From SM1-73 sp964588305 (GTDB lineage: Bacteria > Zixibacteria > MSB-5A5 > SM1-73), in contig CAZPOP010000002.1 of assembly GCA_964588305.1 (NCBI GenBank), positions 1-64,000 of the forward strand: a stretch of DNA of 64,000 nt. The letters run 5' to 3'. Positions 8,742 to 17,675 of this stretch are shown piece after piece. Numbering within the stretch: the first letter of the stretch is position 1; each line of letters begins with the position of its first letter. Under the pieces are notes generated by a model, which was given only the letters and a program-made list of their open reading frames with translations, did not search any database and was not told the DNA's origin. The position numbers and the translations under genes were made by a program.

Positions 8742-9839
8742 ATGACAAATGCACAGAAGTCCAGAATCCTGGTAATCAATCCCGGCTCCACCTCTACCAA
8801 AGTCTCCATTTTCGAGAATGAGAACGAGGTTTTCACCAGAAGCATAAGTCACAGCAAGCTGGAGCTGGAGCCTTTCAAAAGAGTGTGGGATCAGTATGAG
8901 TTCAGAAAAAAGTTGATCAAGGAGCTATTAGAAGATGCCAAGGTTAGACCGGAGACGCTCTCTGTGGTGGTGGGGCGGGGAGGGCTTTTTCGACCGGTGG
9001 TGAGCGGAACCTATAGGGTGAATGAGCTGATGATCGAGGACGGACGTAATGCTTACGGAGGCGAACACCCCTCCAACCTGGGTGCGGTTTTAGCTTTTGG
9101 ACTGGGTTGGGATTATCATCTTCCCTCCTTCATCGTGGACCCGCCTTCAGTGGACGAGTTCACCCGCATCGCCAGATATTCGGGACTGCCGGAGCTGCCC
9201 CGCAGGAGTTTGTTTCATGCGCTAAATGTCAAAGCCACCGCACGTCTGGCGGCCAGGGATCTGAACAAGAAACACGACCAACTCAATCTAATCATAGCTC
9301 ATCTGGGCGGTGGAATCAGCGTTGCTGCCATGCGCAAAGGAAAAGTGGTCGACGTCAACAACGCTTTGGACAGCGGACCTTTCACCCCTGAAAGATCGGG
9401 AAGTCTGCCTGTTTTCGATTTTGCGGAATGGTGCTTTTCAGGCAAGAATACCCTGGATCAAATCAAAAAGAGAATGGTGGGAGGCGGCGGATTAGTGGCA
9501 TATCTAAATACTAATGACTGCAGAGAAGTCGAAAAGATGATAGAAAATGGAAATGAGGAAGCTAAAGTGGTCTATGATTCCATGATTTACCAGATCGGCT
9601 GCGAGATCGGAAAGCGTGCAGTTGCCCTAAAGGGAAAAGTGGATGCCATAGTTCTGACTGGTGGATTGGCATACTCAGAGTACGTGCGGAGCAGACTCGA
9701 AGAATGGGTGAGTTTCATCGCCAAAGTGATGGCATATCCGGGGCAGGACGAGATGAAGGCGCTGGCCTTAGGAGGCCTGCGAGTCTTAAGGGGCGAGGAG
9801 GAAGCCAAAACCTATCCGGAAATGGTAAAAGAGGAGTAG
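8742..9839 (+). CDS. buk: Butyrate kinase
   Basis: Acyl kinase of the acetate/butyrate kinase (ASKHA) superfamily, 365 residues, making ATP from butyryl- or branched-chain acyl-phosphate. It begins RILVINPGSTSTKVSIF, the phosphate-1 motif, has AHLGGGISVAAM in the middle, and LTGGLAYS near residue 310, all typical of butyrate kinase; acetate kinases are ~400 residues with different spacing. ATG 8742 is preceded by GGGAG at a good distance; the in-frame TTG at 8718 is less likely. A phosphotransbutyrylase partner is not in the window. Next to bcd this suggests fermentation or interconversion of branched-chain acyl-CoAs, as in Bacillus ptb-bcd-buk-bkd. Confidence 0.92.
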   Translation: MTNAQKSRILVINPGSTSTKVSIFENENEVFTRSISHSKLELEPFKRVWDQYEFRKKLIKELLEDAKVRPETLSVVVGRGGLFRPVVSGTYRVNELMIEDGRNAYGGEHPSNLGAVLAFGLGWDYHLPSFIVDPPSVDEFTRIARYSGLPELPRRSLFHALNVKATARLAARDLNKKHDQLNLIIAHLGGGISVAAMRKGKVVDVNNALDSGPFTPERSGSLPVFDFAEWCFSGKNTLDQIKKRMVGGGGLVAYLNTNDCREVEKMIENGNEEAKVVYDSMIYQIGCEIGKRAVALKGKVDAIVLTGGLAYSEYVRSRLEEWVSFIAKVMAYPGQDEMKALALGGLRVLRGEEEAKTYPEMVKEE

Positions 9840-9933
9840 TCAGCAGGAATTCTGTGTCTTGAGATTAGCAGTCTCCAGTTTGCAGTATGCAGTAAATAGT
9901 AAACGGTAAACAGAATGAAGGTGAGGTAAAAGT

Positions 9934-10632
9934 TTGGAAAGTCAAAATAATCACCACCAAATAATTGAAGCTCTTCTTTTCGCCTCAGAGTCACCTTTGT
10001 CTTCAGACAAGATTCAGGCGGTTCTTAAAGATGTCACCCTGGAGGAGATAGAGGAGACCGTAGACTCTTTGAATGATAAATATCGAATGGGGGGACACAG
10101 TTTTGCCATAAAGAAGATCGCCCGAGGTTACCAGATGTATACTCTTCCCGACTTTGCATCCTGGATAAGAGCTTTGTTTTCTCACAATCGGAGAGAGAGG
10201 TTGTCCCAACAATCTCTGGAGGTCTTGGCCATCGTGGCTTACAGGCAACCCATCGTCAAAACGGATGTGGATCGGCTCAGGGGGGTCAACAGCGAAGGCC
10301 CGATATTCACGTTGCTGGACAGAAAGCTCATCACCATCGTGGGGAGAAAACCCACCCCGGGAAGGCCCTTGTTGTACGGCACCACGCAAGAGTTCCTGAC
10401 CCACTTCGGGCTGAAGGACTTAGACGATTTGCCCAAAATCGAAGAGTTGGAGATGCTTTTGAAGAGAAAAGAAGAGGCTCCTCTAACTCAGGTAATGTTC
10501 GAGAAGATCGGTGAAGACGAGGTGAAAGAGCCACAACAGGTACCAGAAGAAGAAAAGGTGGCCGAAGAAGTTCCCCTGCCAGCGATCCCCGAAAGTCCTC
10601 CTCAATCCTCTACTGAAGATGAGACTCAATAA
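9934..10632 (+). CDS. scpB: Segregation and condensation protein B
   Basis: Non-SMC subunit of the condensin-like Smc-ScpAB complex, acting on the nucleoid. Two winged-helix domains occupy about residues 8-165, with QALLFASE-like opening IIEALLFASESPLS, LSQQSLEVLAIVAYRQPI and the RGVNSEGPIFTLLDRKLI segment. The last ~60 residues are acidic and proline-rich and probably disordered. TTG 9934 is supported by AAGGTGAGG 7 bases upstream. The 3' end overlaps rluB by 14 bases, the usual scpB-rluB arrangement, but scpA, often just upstream, is absent here. Confidence 0.95.
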   Translation: MESQNNHHQIIEALLFASESPLSSDKIQAVLKDVTLEEIEETVDSLNDKYRMGGHSFAIKKIARGYQMYTLPDFASWIRALFSHNRRERLSQQSLEVLAIVAYRQPIVKTDVDRLRGVNSEGPIFTLLDRKLITIVGRKPTPGRPLLYGTTQEFLTHFGLKDLDDLPKIEELEMLLKRKEEAPLTQVMFEKIGEDEVKEPQQVPEEEKVAEEVPLPAIPESPPQSSTEDETQ

Positions 10633-11329
10633 ATTCCTTGCCCAGGCGGGCCTCTCCTCCAGACGTGGAGCTGATCTATTGATACAATCGGGCCGGGTGA
10701 CGGTGAATGGGGTCAGAATCAAGGAATTGGGAATCTTAATCGATGAGAGTAAGGATGAAATAAAAGTAAACGGGAAAAGAGTCCGCCTTCCAGAAAGGTT
10801 GATCTACCTACTTCTGAACAAACCCAGAGGATATCTTTGTACGGTAAAGGACAGCTTCGGGCGGCCCACAGTCCTGGACTTGGTGGGCAAGGACAAAAAA
10901 GTGTTTCCGGTAGGAAGATTGGATCTGGATGCTGAGGGGGTCTTACTTCTGACCAATGACGGCGAGTTGGCCTATCGACTGACTCATCCTAAATTCCAGG
11001 TAGAGAAAACCTATCAGGTTACCATAAGAGGCGAAATAGATCAGAAGACTCTGAAAGGGTTTAGTAAGGGGATCAAGTTAGATGATGGCGAAATCGCCAG
11101 ATCAAAGGCACGAATTCTCAAGATAATGCGTGGCAACTCCGTGCTCGAATTGAAGTTGAAAGAGGGAAAAAAAAGAGAGATAAAGAGAATGTGCAAAGCA
11201 GTCGGCCACCCCGTCACAAGCTTAGTGCGGACAAGATTCGCCAACCTGAGTGTAGGGAATTTGAAGCCGAAGGCTTGGAGATACCTGCAGGAGAAGGAAA
11301 TCCATAGACTTAAAGCTGCGGTAAGGTGA
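10619..11329 (+). CDS. rluB: 23S rRNA pseudouridine synthase (RluB/RsuA family)
   Basis: Cytoplasmic rRNA-modifying enzyme of 236 residues. An S4 RNA-binding domain (MRLNKFLAQAGLSSRRGAD, residues 1-55) precedes the catalytic domain with LLNKPRGYLCT, VGRLDLDAEGVLLLTNDGE (catalytic Asp in GRLDLD) and EGKKREIKRMCKAVGHPV. It starts inside scpB and is probably cotranslated. RluB acts on 23S position 2605 in E. coli; RsuA-type activity cannot be separated on sequence alone, though the scpB neighbour favours RluB. Confidence 0.94.
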   Translation: MRLNKFLAQAGLSSRRGADLLIQSGRVTVNGVRIKELGILIDESKDEIKVNGKRVRLPERLIYLLLNKPRGYLCTVKDSFGRPTVLDLVGKDKKVFPVGRLDLDAEGVLLLTNDGELAYRLTHPKFQVEKTYQVTIRGEIDQKTLKGFSKGIKLDDGEIARSKARILKIMRGNSVLELKLKEGKKREIKRMCKAVGHPVTSLVRTRFANLSVGNLKPKAWRYLQEKEIHRLKAAVR

Positions 11330-11532
11330 GTGCGACTTCACCAGATTCACAAGCGGCGATTCGTTCGAGGAAGATCGAGCTTGAGAAACCGTTCCAACGG
11401 GTTTGAAGGCACCGGTTGTGTTTACCCCGTTAGCTGTGGGTAAAGAAGGCAGGGAGTATAGGAATAAAACACTTGCAGAAACACGAGGCGGGGGTTATAT
11501 TAAAACCTTCGGAGGGGTAATCTCTTATTTTG

Positions 11533-12207
11533 ATGAGTAAGGAAGTCATTGCCATAGACGGGCCGGCTGGCTCAGGAAAAAGTACCACCGCTAAGCTGGT
11601 GGCAACGAAATTGGGTTTTTTATATCTGGACACCGGAGCGATGTATCGGGCCATTACTTTGAAGACTCTCGAAAACGGACTGGATGTAAATGATGAAGAA
11701 AAACTGGAAGAGTTAGCTAAGAGCTCCGTAATCTCGTTTAAAAATGAGGCCGGCATCGATAAGATATTCTTAGACGGCAAAGACGTGACCGAAAAGATCA
11801 GGGAGCCTGTTGTAAACCAAAATGTCTCTTTTGTCTCCCTGCATAAGAAGGTCAGAGAAGTCTTGGTTGAAAAACAGAGGGAGATGGGCAGAAAAAACGA
11901 TCTGGTGGCAGAAGGAAGGGATATCACCACGGTGGTCTTTCCTCATGCTTTCAAGATATATCTGGATGCGGATTTGAAAGAAAGGGCAAGAAGGCGTTTT
12001 CTAGAGCTTAAAGACAAGGGGATACCAACCTCGCTGGAGCAGCAGATAGACGAGATTGCCAAAAGGGACAAGCTCGATTCCGGAAGAGAGGCAAGTCCCC
12101 TTTGCCTGGATAAAGATGCGGTGGTGGTGGACACCACCCATCTGTCCATCGAAGAGCAGGTGAACAAGGTCATTGAACTATACAGGGTGAAGAGTGGTTC
12201 GAGGTGA
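11533..12207 (+). CDS. cmk: Cytidylate kinase
   Basis: Phosphorylates CMP/dCMP with ATP. The 225-residue protein has the P-loop DGPAGSGKST at residues 9-18, LDTGAMYRAIT, and AEGRDITTVVFP, the family's standard motifs. ATG 11533 is preceded by GGAGGGG about 15 bases upstream, a little far; an adjacent TTG at 11530 could be used instead. The stop overlaps the plsC start (GTGA). The order cmk-plsC-ispH-rpsA is a familiar conserved string. The ~200 bases before it hold no gene that I can see. Confidence 0.95.
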   Translation: MSKEVIAIDGPAGSGKSTTAKLVATKLGFLYLDTGAMYRAITLKTLENGLDVNDEEKLEELAKSSVISFKNEAGIDKIFLDGKDVTEKIREPVVNQNVSFVSLHKKVREVLVEKQREMGRKNDLVAEGRDITTVVFPHAFKIYLDADLKERARRRFLELKDKGIPTSLEQQIDEIAKRDKLDSGREASPLCLDKDAVVVDTTHLSIEEQVNKVIELYRVKSGSR

Positions 12208-12827
12208 GAACTCACTACTTTCTGGGCTGGAAACTTATCAATCTTATGCTTAGAATTCTCTGGCGATTCCGAAAAGGCGGAGCAGAATTTATTCCCCAAA
12301 CAGGTGGGGTGATCATAGCCTCAAATCATGCCGCTTACGTTGATCCACCCTTTGTGGGTGCAGCCGCTGGTCGGGAGCTTCACTATTTGGCCAAAACTGA
12401 ACTCTTTAACAACGGGCTTTTCGGATGGTTGATCCGCAAGTACAACGCCTTTCCCATCAGCAGAGGGAGCTTCGACAGGAAGGCAATGACCCAGGCTATG
12501 CAACTTCTGAATGAGAAGAAGGCGCTCCTGCTTTTTCCTGAGGGAACCAGAAGCAGAGACGGAAATCTTGGGGAACCCAAACTGGGCGTGGGAAAGATAG
12601 CCTCCCAAGCAGGTGTCCCTATAGTGCCTGCTTACATCAGCAACTCGAGAGGTTTGCTTTCTACCTTTCTCAAAAGGAAAAAATTGGTGATCCTCTTTGG
12701 CTCCCCCATCATGAAAAGTTGGCTGGATGAGATCCCGAAGGATAAGGAGGGGTACAAGCGTATTGGACAAGAGATAATGTGCAGGATCAAGATGTTAAAA
12801 GAAAAAGCTGAAAATGATGATTTTTGA
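12204..12827 (+). CDS. plsC: 1-acyl-sn-glycerol-3-phosphate acyltransferase
   Basis: Membrane-associated acyltransferase of phospholipid synthesis, 207 residues. It has the catalytic NHAAYVD (H-x4-D) motif near residue 37, a substrate-binding FPEGTRSRDG near residue 112, and VPIVPAYI. A hydrophobic N-terminal stretch (LINLMLRILW) fits membrane association. The GTG start overlaps the cmk stop by four bases, so the pair is translationally coupled. Length is typical of short bacterial PlsC. Confidence 0.93.
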   Translation: MRTHYFLGWKLINLMLRILWRFRKGGAEFIPQTGGVIIASNHAAYVDPPFVGAAAGRELHYLAKTELFNNGLFGWLIRKYNAFPISRGSFDRKAMTQAMQLLNEKKALLLFPEGTRSRDGNLGEPKLGVGKIASQAGVPIVPAYISNSRGLLSTFLKRKKLVILFGSPIMKSWLDEIPKDKEGYKRIGQEIMCRIKMLKEKAENDDF

Positions 12828-12883
12828 TTTGCTTTATTGGGAGACTTGATTAGATTATCTAAAAGGATCGTTGGTAGGAATTG

Positions 12884-13738
12884 ATGAGGGTTTTTCTGGT
12901 CAAGAAGGCGGGTTTTTGCTTTGGAGTCAAAAGAGCAATCAAGCTTGCCTTCGACGTAGCCACGAAGAAAAACGAAAAGGTTTACACCTGGGGACCTTTG
13001 ATTCATAATCCCCAGGTGGTGGAGGATTTAAAGGAAAAAGGCGTTTATCCCGTAGAGGATTTAAGAAAGATAAGAGCAGGGACTTTGATCATCCGCTCGC
13101 ACGGGATACATCCAAGAATACTGGAAAGGATAAACAAAAAGAAGATCGAGGTGGTAGACGCCACCTGCCCTTTCGTAAAAAAGGCTCAGAAGGAGGCCAC
13201 GCTGCTTTCCGAGCAAGGTTATCAGGTGGTGGTGGTGGGAGAGGCAGATCACCCGGAGGTTCAGGGGATCAGGGGATATGTCAAGGGCTCAGTGCTGGTC
13301 ATAAATCATAACCATATGAGCAAAAACCTTCCTCATTTTAAGAAACTAGGGGTGATTGCCCAGACCACCTTGAACATTGATGCCTTCAAACACGTGATCG
13401 GCGAGCTGGTTGAGAAGGCAGATGAGTTGAAGGTGTGCAACACCATCTGTCATGCCACCGCCCGTGCTCAGAAAGCCACTCTTAAACTGGCGAGCAGCAT
13501 GGATATGATGATCGTCGTGGGAGGGCATAATTCCGCCAACACCACCCGGCTGGCAAGACTATGCCAAAGGATAGGTACTCCCACTCATCACATCGAAACG
13601 GCAAGAGAACTGCGAAGAGGCTGGTTTAAAGGTAAGTCAAGGGTGGGAGTGACCGGCGGCGCCTCTACCCCGGACTGGCTTATCCAGGAGGTAGTTGAGG
13701 AAGTGAGAAAATATCCCGAGTGTTCTCTTCGTAATTGA
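12884..13738 (+). CDS. ispH: 4-hydroxy-3-methylbut-2-enyl diphosphate reductase
   Basis: Last enzyme of the MEP isoprenoid pathway, an iron-sulfur protein giving IPP and DMAPP. The three cluster cysteines are visible in KAGFCFGVKRA (Cys about 12), VDATCPFVKKAQ and KVCNTICHATARAQ, and the substrate-binding histidines in IIRSHGI and EADHPEVQG. 284 residues is the normal short-form length (here without an S1 fusion). ATG 12884 has AGGA eight bases upstream. The next gene is rpsA, which in some bacteria is fused to ispH. Confidence 0.96.
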   Translation: MRVFLVKKAGFCFGVKRAIKLAFDVATKKNEKVYTWGPLIHNPQVVEDLKEKGVYPVEDLRKIRAGTLIIRSHGIHPRILERINKKKIEVVDATCPFVKKAQKEATLLSEQGYQVVVVGEADHPEVQGIRGYVKGSVLVINHNHMSKNLPHFKKLGVIAQTTLNIDAFKHVIGELVEKADELKVCNTICHATARAQKATLKLASSMDMMIVVGGHNSANTTRLARLCQRIGTPTHHIETARELRRGWFKGKSRVGVTGGASTPDWLIQEVVEEVRKYPECSLRN

Positions 13739-13821
13739 TATTTGAAAGCATGTCCATCAGGATGAATCCCTCGGGATGAATCCTCACTTGGACAAATTCT
13801 ATATAAAGGAGGAACGGTTTA

Positions 13822-16125
13822 ATGGTTGAGGAGAAGAAGTCCAAACCCGCATCTGTCCCTAAGAAAAGGGCGAAGGTGACAAGCCGATCTGGGGCAGCTG
13901 CTCAGATTTCGAAAAAAGGAGGTGAGAAAAAGACCAGAAGCACGACCACGAGACCGGCCGTAAGGAAAAGAAGAACGATAGAGAAGAAGACCGTCAGCCA
14001 GAAGAAGACAGCAACTGAAACGGCCGTAACCCCGAGAAGACCAAAGGTGACAAAAGCCCTCGAAAAGATTACCCCGCCAGTGCCTGAACAGGCACCCTCT
14101 TTGATTTCGCGCCAGGCTTTGACTCAGGCGGTGGAAAAGGAATATTCCCCGGATGAATTTGGCCAACTCCTGGAAATGTATGAAACCACCCTGCACGATA
14201 TTCAAGAAGGAGAAATCATAAGGGGAAAAGTGATGGGAGTGACCAAAGAGGACGTGATAGTGGACGTGGGTTTCAAATCGGAGGGTATAATTTCCATCTC
14301 GGAATTTCCTGAGCCTTTAAACATAAAGGTGGGAGATGAGATAGAAGTATTCTTGGATGCCATAGAGGATCAGGATGGTCAATTGGTTCTGTCCAAGCAA
14401 AAGGCTGACTTCGTGCGAGTGTGGGAGAGAGTTAGAGAATCTCATGATAAGGGTGAACTGATTGAAGGCAAGATCTCGCGCAGAATCAAAGGCGGGATGG
14501 TGGTAGATCTGTTGGGAGTAGATGCTTTTCTTCCCGGGTCACAGATAGCTTTGAAGCAGATTTCGAATTTCGACGCCCTTTTGGGGAAAACCATCCAATT
14601 CAAGGTGATTAAGCTCAACAAAGCCAGACGCAATATCGTGGTTTCACGGAGGGCGGTCCTAGAGGAGGAAAGACAGAAGCAGAGAGAAAAGCTTCTAACT
14701 GAAGTGCAGCCGGGCCAGACCAGAGAGGGAGTGGTGAAGAACATTACCGATTTTGGGGTGTTCATCGATTTGGGGGGAGTGGATGGGCTCCTTCACATTA
14801 CCGATATGTCCTGGGGAAGGATAAGCCATCCCAGCGAGTTGGTGGCTCTTGGCGACACGATCAGTGTGAAGATACTGGATTTTGACAAAAGCACGGGAAG
14901 AATCTCCTTAGGCTTGAAACAGCTCACCCCGTATCCTTGGGAAGACATTGAGGAAAGGTACCCGGTGGAGAAAAGAGTGAAGGGGAAGGTGGTCTCCATC
15001 ACCGACTACGGCGCTTTCGTGGAGTTGGAAAAGGGGGTGGAGGGGTTGATTCACATCTCCGAGATGTCTTGGACCCAACACATAAAGCATCCTTCCAAAT
15101 TGATGGGGATTGGGGACGTGGTGGAAGCAGTGGTGTTATCGGTGGACAAGGAGAATGAAAAGATATCCTTGGGCATTAAACAGCTGGAGCCGGATCCCTG
15201 GGAGAGTATCCAGGAAAAATACGAGGTCGGATCAAAAGTGGGCGGACGGGTGAGAAACCTAACCGCCTTCGGTGCTTTCCTGGAATTGGAAGAAGGAATT
15301 GACGGTTTGATCCATATCTCCGATATGTCTTGGACCAAAAGGATTCAGCATCCTTCAGAACTGATCAGAAAGGGAGAAAGAATCGAGGTTATGGTGTTGA
15401 ACGTGGACAAGGACAATCGCAGAATCTCCTTGGGCTACAAACAACTCCAGCCGGATCCTTGGCCGGAGCTGTCCAAGAAATTTGCCGTGAATAAAGAGAC
15501 TACCGGTAAGATCCTGCGGCTTTTGGACAGAGGGGTTATCGTGGATCTGGGAGACAACGTGGAAGGGTTTGTCCCCACCAACCATCTGGGAAAGCCGGAG
15601 ATTGGCAGGCCGATAGATGCCTTTAATGAAGGGGATGATATACCCTTAAAGGTGATCGAGTTCGACAGGGCTGGAAAACGGATTGTTCTCTCTGTGGACG
15701 CGTATTATCGAGGAAGAGAGAAGGCGGAGCTGGAAGAATTCTTGGTCAAGCATCCAACCAAGACCCTCAAGGTGGAGGAGATAGTGGAGGAGCGGCCAAA
15801 ATTGGACGTGGAAAGAAAACCCGCGGAAGCCCCTCCCCCGGCTGAGCCTTCCAAAACCGACACGGAGGAGGTTCACGAGCTTCAAACCCAAGATGAGCCT
15901 GTGCCGGAAGCAGGGGAGGATAAGAAGGAGGAAATCTCTCCTCAAGCCGAACCTCCGGAAGCTGAGACAAAGGACACTCCTGAAGCGGAAACAGAAGAGA
16001 AGACCGAAGATGAAGGAAAGTCTGCAGAGGAGCAACCTGCTTCATCGGAAGTAACAGAGGAGACTCCTGCGACCGAGGCAGAGGAGAAAAAGCCTGAAAA
16101 GAAGGAGGAGGGAACCGACACCTAG
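13822..16125 (+). CDS. rpsA: Ribosomal protein S1 with long basic N-terminal and acidic C-terminal tails
   Basis: Binds mRNA and helps 30S initiation. Six S1 (OB-fold) repeats are visible: starting near GEIIRGKVMGV, GELIEGKISRR, GQTREGVVKNI, KRVKGKVVSIT, SKVGGRVRNLT and KETTGKILRLL; repeats 3-5 carry the strongest HITDMSW/HISEMSW signature. At 767 residues it is well above E. coli S1 (557). The excess is a Lys/Arg/Ser/Thr-rich N-terminal ~95 residues and a Glu/Pro-rich C-terminal ~115 residues, both low-complexity and probably disordered. ATG 13822 follows a strong AAGGAGG. The 5' leader contains two GGA-TGAA-TCC mini-hairpins (13760-13783). A strong terminator follows. Confidence 0.94.
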   Translation: MVEEKKSKPASVPKKRAKVTSRSGAAAQISKKGGEKKTRSTTTRPAVRKRRTIEKKTVSQKKTATETAVTPRRPKVTKALEKITPPVPEQAPSLISRQALTQAVEKEYSPDEFGQLLEMYETTLHDIQEGEIIRGKVMGVTKEDVIVDVGFKSEGIISISEFPEPLNIKVGDEIEVFLDAIEDQDGQLVLSKQKADFVRVWERVRESHDKGELIEGKISRRIKGGMVVDLLGVDAFLPGSQIALKQISNFDALLGKTIQFKVIKLNKARRNIVVSRRAVLEEERQKQREKLLTEVQPGQTREGVVKNITDFGVFIDLGGVDGLLHITDMSWGRISHPSELVALGDTISVKILDFDKSTGRISLGLKQLTPYPWEDIEERYPVEKRVKGKVVSITDYGAFVELEKGVEGLIHISEMSWTQHIKHPSKLMGIGDVVEAVVLSVDKENEKISLGIKQLEPDPWESIQEKYEVGSKVGGRVRNLTAFGAFLELEEGIDGLIHISDMSWTKRIQHPSELIRKGERIEVMVLNVDKDNRRISLGYKQLQPDPWPELSKKFAVNKETTGKILRLLDRGVIVDLGDNVEGFVPTNHLGKPEIGRPIDAFNEGDDIPLKVIEFDRAGKRIVLSVDAYYRGREKAELEEFLVKHPTKTLKVEEIVEERPKLDVERKPAEAPPPAEPSKTDTEEVHELQTQDEPVPEAGEDKKEEISPQAEPPEAETKDTPEAETEEKTEDEGKSAEEQPASSEVTEETPATEAEEKKPEKKEEGTDT

Positions 16126-16148
16126 TTGGTTTTGGCAATAAAGAAACG

Positions 16149-16204
16149 AAAGCGATGGCTTGATGATCTGAGCGGAAATACGCAATTGCCATCGCTTTTT
16201 TGTT
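16149..16204 (+). terminator. Rho-independent terminator after rpsA
   Basis: An 11-bp perfect inverted repeat AAAGCGATGGC (16149-16159) and GCCATCGCTTT (16188-16198), followed by a T run. The loop of ~28 bases is long. It closes the cmk-rpsA transcription unit. Confidence 0.85.
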
Positions 16205-16282
16205 GTTCAGAATATCTGAGATTACAAAGCTTAAGATGGCAGTTCGCATTCTCGTAAACTGCGCAGCAACGAAACCAGTGCC

Positions 16283-17566
16283 ATGAAGGTAGCCTTATTC
16301 ACAGTCGGCTGCAAGCTTAACCAATATGAGACCCAGGCGATGGCCGAAGAGTTGGAGGAGTGTGGATTCGAAAGGGTCGATTTTTCAGTCCCGGCAGATA
16401 TCTATGTGATCAATACCTGCACCGTCACCAAAGAGAGCGACTACAGCTCTCGCCAGGCCATTTATCGGGCCAGAAGAAGATCGCCCCGGTCTAGAATCGT
16501 GGTTACCGGATGTTATGCACAGTTGGAGAAGGAATTTTTGCGGAATTTGCCTGGTGTGAGTCTGGTGGTCAAACAGGAGGAAAAGGGGAATCTAATCAAT
16601 CTGATTACAAATCTGTTCGGGGATCAGACTGTCAAGCTAAGGAAGGAAGAAAAGGACGACCGATTTTTCGGCTTCAGAGTTACCGGACATAAGAAGCATA
16701 CCCGGGCTCTGGTGAAGATCCAGGATGGATGTAACAAAAGGTGCTCCTATTGCGTGGTGCCTTTGGCGCGGGGCGAGGAGAGAAGCAGGGAACTCCGCTC
16801 GATTGTAACCGAGATTAATTGCCTGGTGAAAAATGGATACAGGGAAGTGGTTCTGACCGGAGTGCATATTGGCAGGTATAGTAAGGATGGCTTGAATTTG
16901 GTGCGGCTCACGGAAAGAATACTGAATGATACCGAAGTACAGAGATTGAGATTCACCTCCATCGACCCAAAGGAATTTTCAGAAGAATTGGTTGACTTAA
17001 TCTCAAAATCAGAAAGAATCGCAAGACACCTGCATATCCCCTTGCAGAGCGGAGATGACCATATACTCTCTTTGATGAAAAGAGATTATACCACTGGTGC
17101 GTATACAGAACTTCTGAAAAAAATCAGAAGTGCCATTCCGGAAGTGATGATCGGTGCAGATGTGATAGTAGGATTTCCCGGTGAAACCGATGAACAGTCT
17201 GAGAATGCCTATCGATTCATATCATCTTCACCTTTGAATTATCTTCATGTCTTCAGCTATTCCGACCGAAAGGGAACCGTTGCCTCCGAGTTTCCCGATA
17301 AGGTTCCACCACATATCATTCATAGAAGAAGTGAAATCCTGCATGATCTGGGCAGGAAAAAATGGGAGGAATATCTGGATCGGTTCATCGGAAAAACACT
17401 GAACGTTTTAGTTGAACACAAGAGAGACAAAAAAACGAATAAACTCACCGGCCTTTCCGGCAATTACATCCGGGTCTTGCTGGACGGCGAAAATTCTTTG
17501 AAGAATAAAATCATTCCGGTGTCCATCATCCGAAGAGAGGGACATATCTTAGCGGGCGAAATATAA
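16283..17566 (+). CDS. mtaB: tRNA t6A37 methylthiotransferase MtaB
   Basis: Radical-SAM enzyme that converts t6A37 to ms2t6A in ANN-decoding tRNAs. Residues 1-120 form the UPF0004 domain with TVGCKLNQYET, NTCTVTKESD and VVTGCYAQ, whose cysteines bind the auxiliary cluster. The radical-SAM motif CNKRCSYC lies near residue 152, followed by RGEERSR and GADVIVGFPGETDE, and a short TRAM-like C-terminus. TVGCKLNQYE is specific to MtaB rather than MiaB or RimO. 427 residues is typical. It stands alone after the rpsA terminator. Confidence 0.95.
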   Translation: MKVALFTVGCKLNQYETQAMAEELEECGFERVDFSVPADIYVINTCTVTKESDYSSRQAIYRARRRSPRSRIVVTGCYAQLEKEFLRNLPGVSLVVKQEEKGNLINLITNLFGDQTVKLRKEEKDDRFFGFRVTGHKKHTRALVKIQDGCNKRCSYCVVPLARGEERSRELRSIVTEINCLVKNGYREVVLTGVHIGRYSKDGLNLVRLTERILNDTEVQRLRFTSIDPKEFSEELVDLISKSERIARHLHIPLQSGDDHILSLMKRDYTTGAYTELLKKIRSAIPEVMIGADVIVGFPGETDEQSENAYRFISSSPLNYLHVFSYSDRKGTVASEFPDKVPPHIIHRRSEILHDLGRKKWEEYLDRFIGKTLNVLVEHKRDKKTNKLTGLSGNYIRVLLDGENSLKNKIIPVSIIRREGHILAGEI

Positions 17567-17675
17567 GAGAAACCGTGGAGCTGGAAGCTCAGGCCACGTG
17601 AGGGAGTGGAGAGGCCAGAAAATTATTCTTTTGTCTTTGCGCTTTTTTCCATATATTCTTAGCTGCGGAGGAAAC

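Noticed and set aside
13739..13821. Ribosomal-protein leader riboregulator before rpsA
   Set aside because: Only two 3-bp TGAA mini-hairpins and a TGTCCA/TGGACA pair are seen. They fit the dispersed repeat family and do not match a known leader structure.
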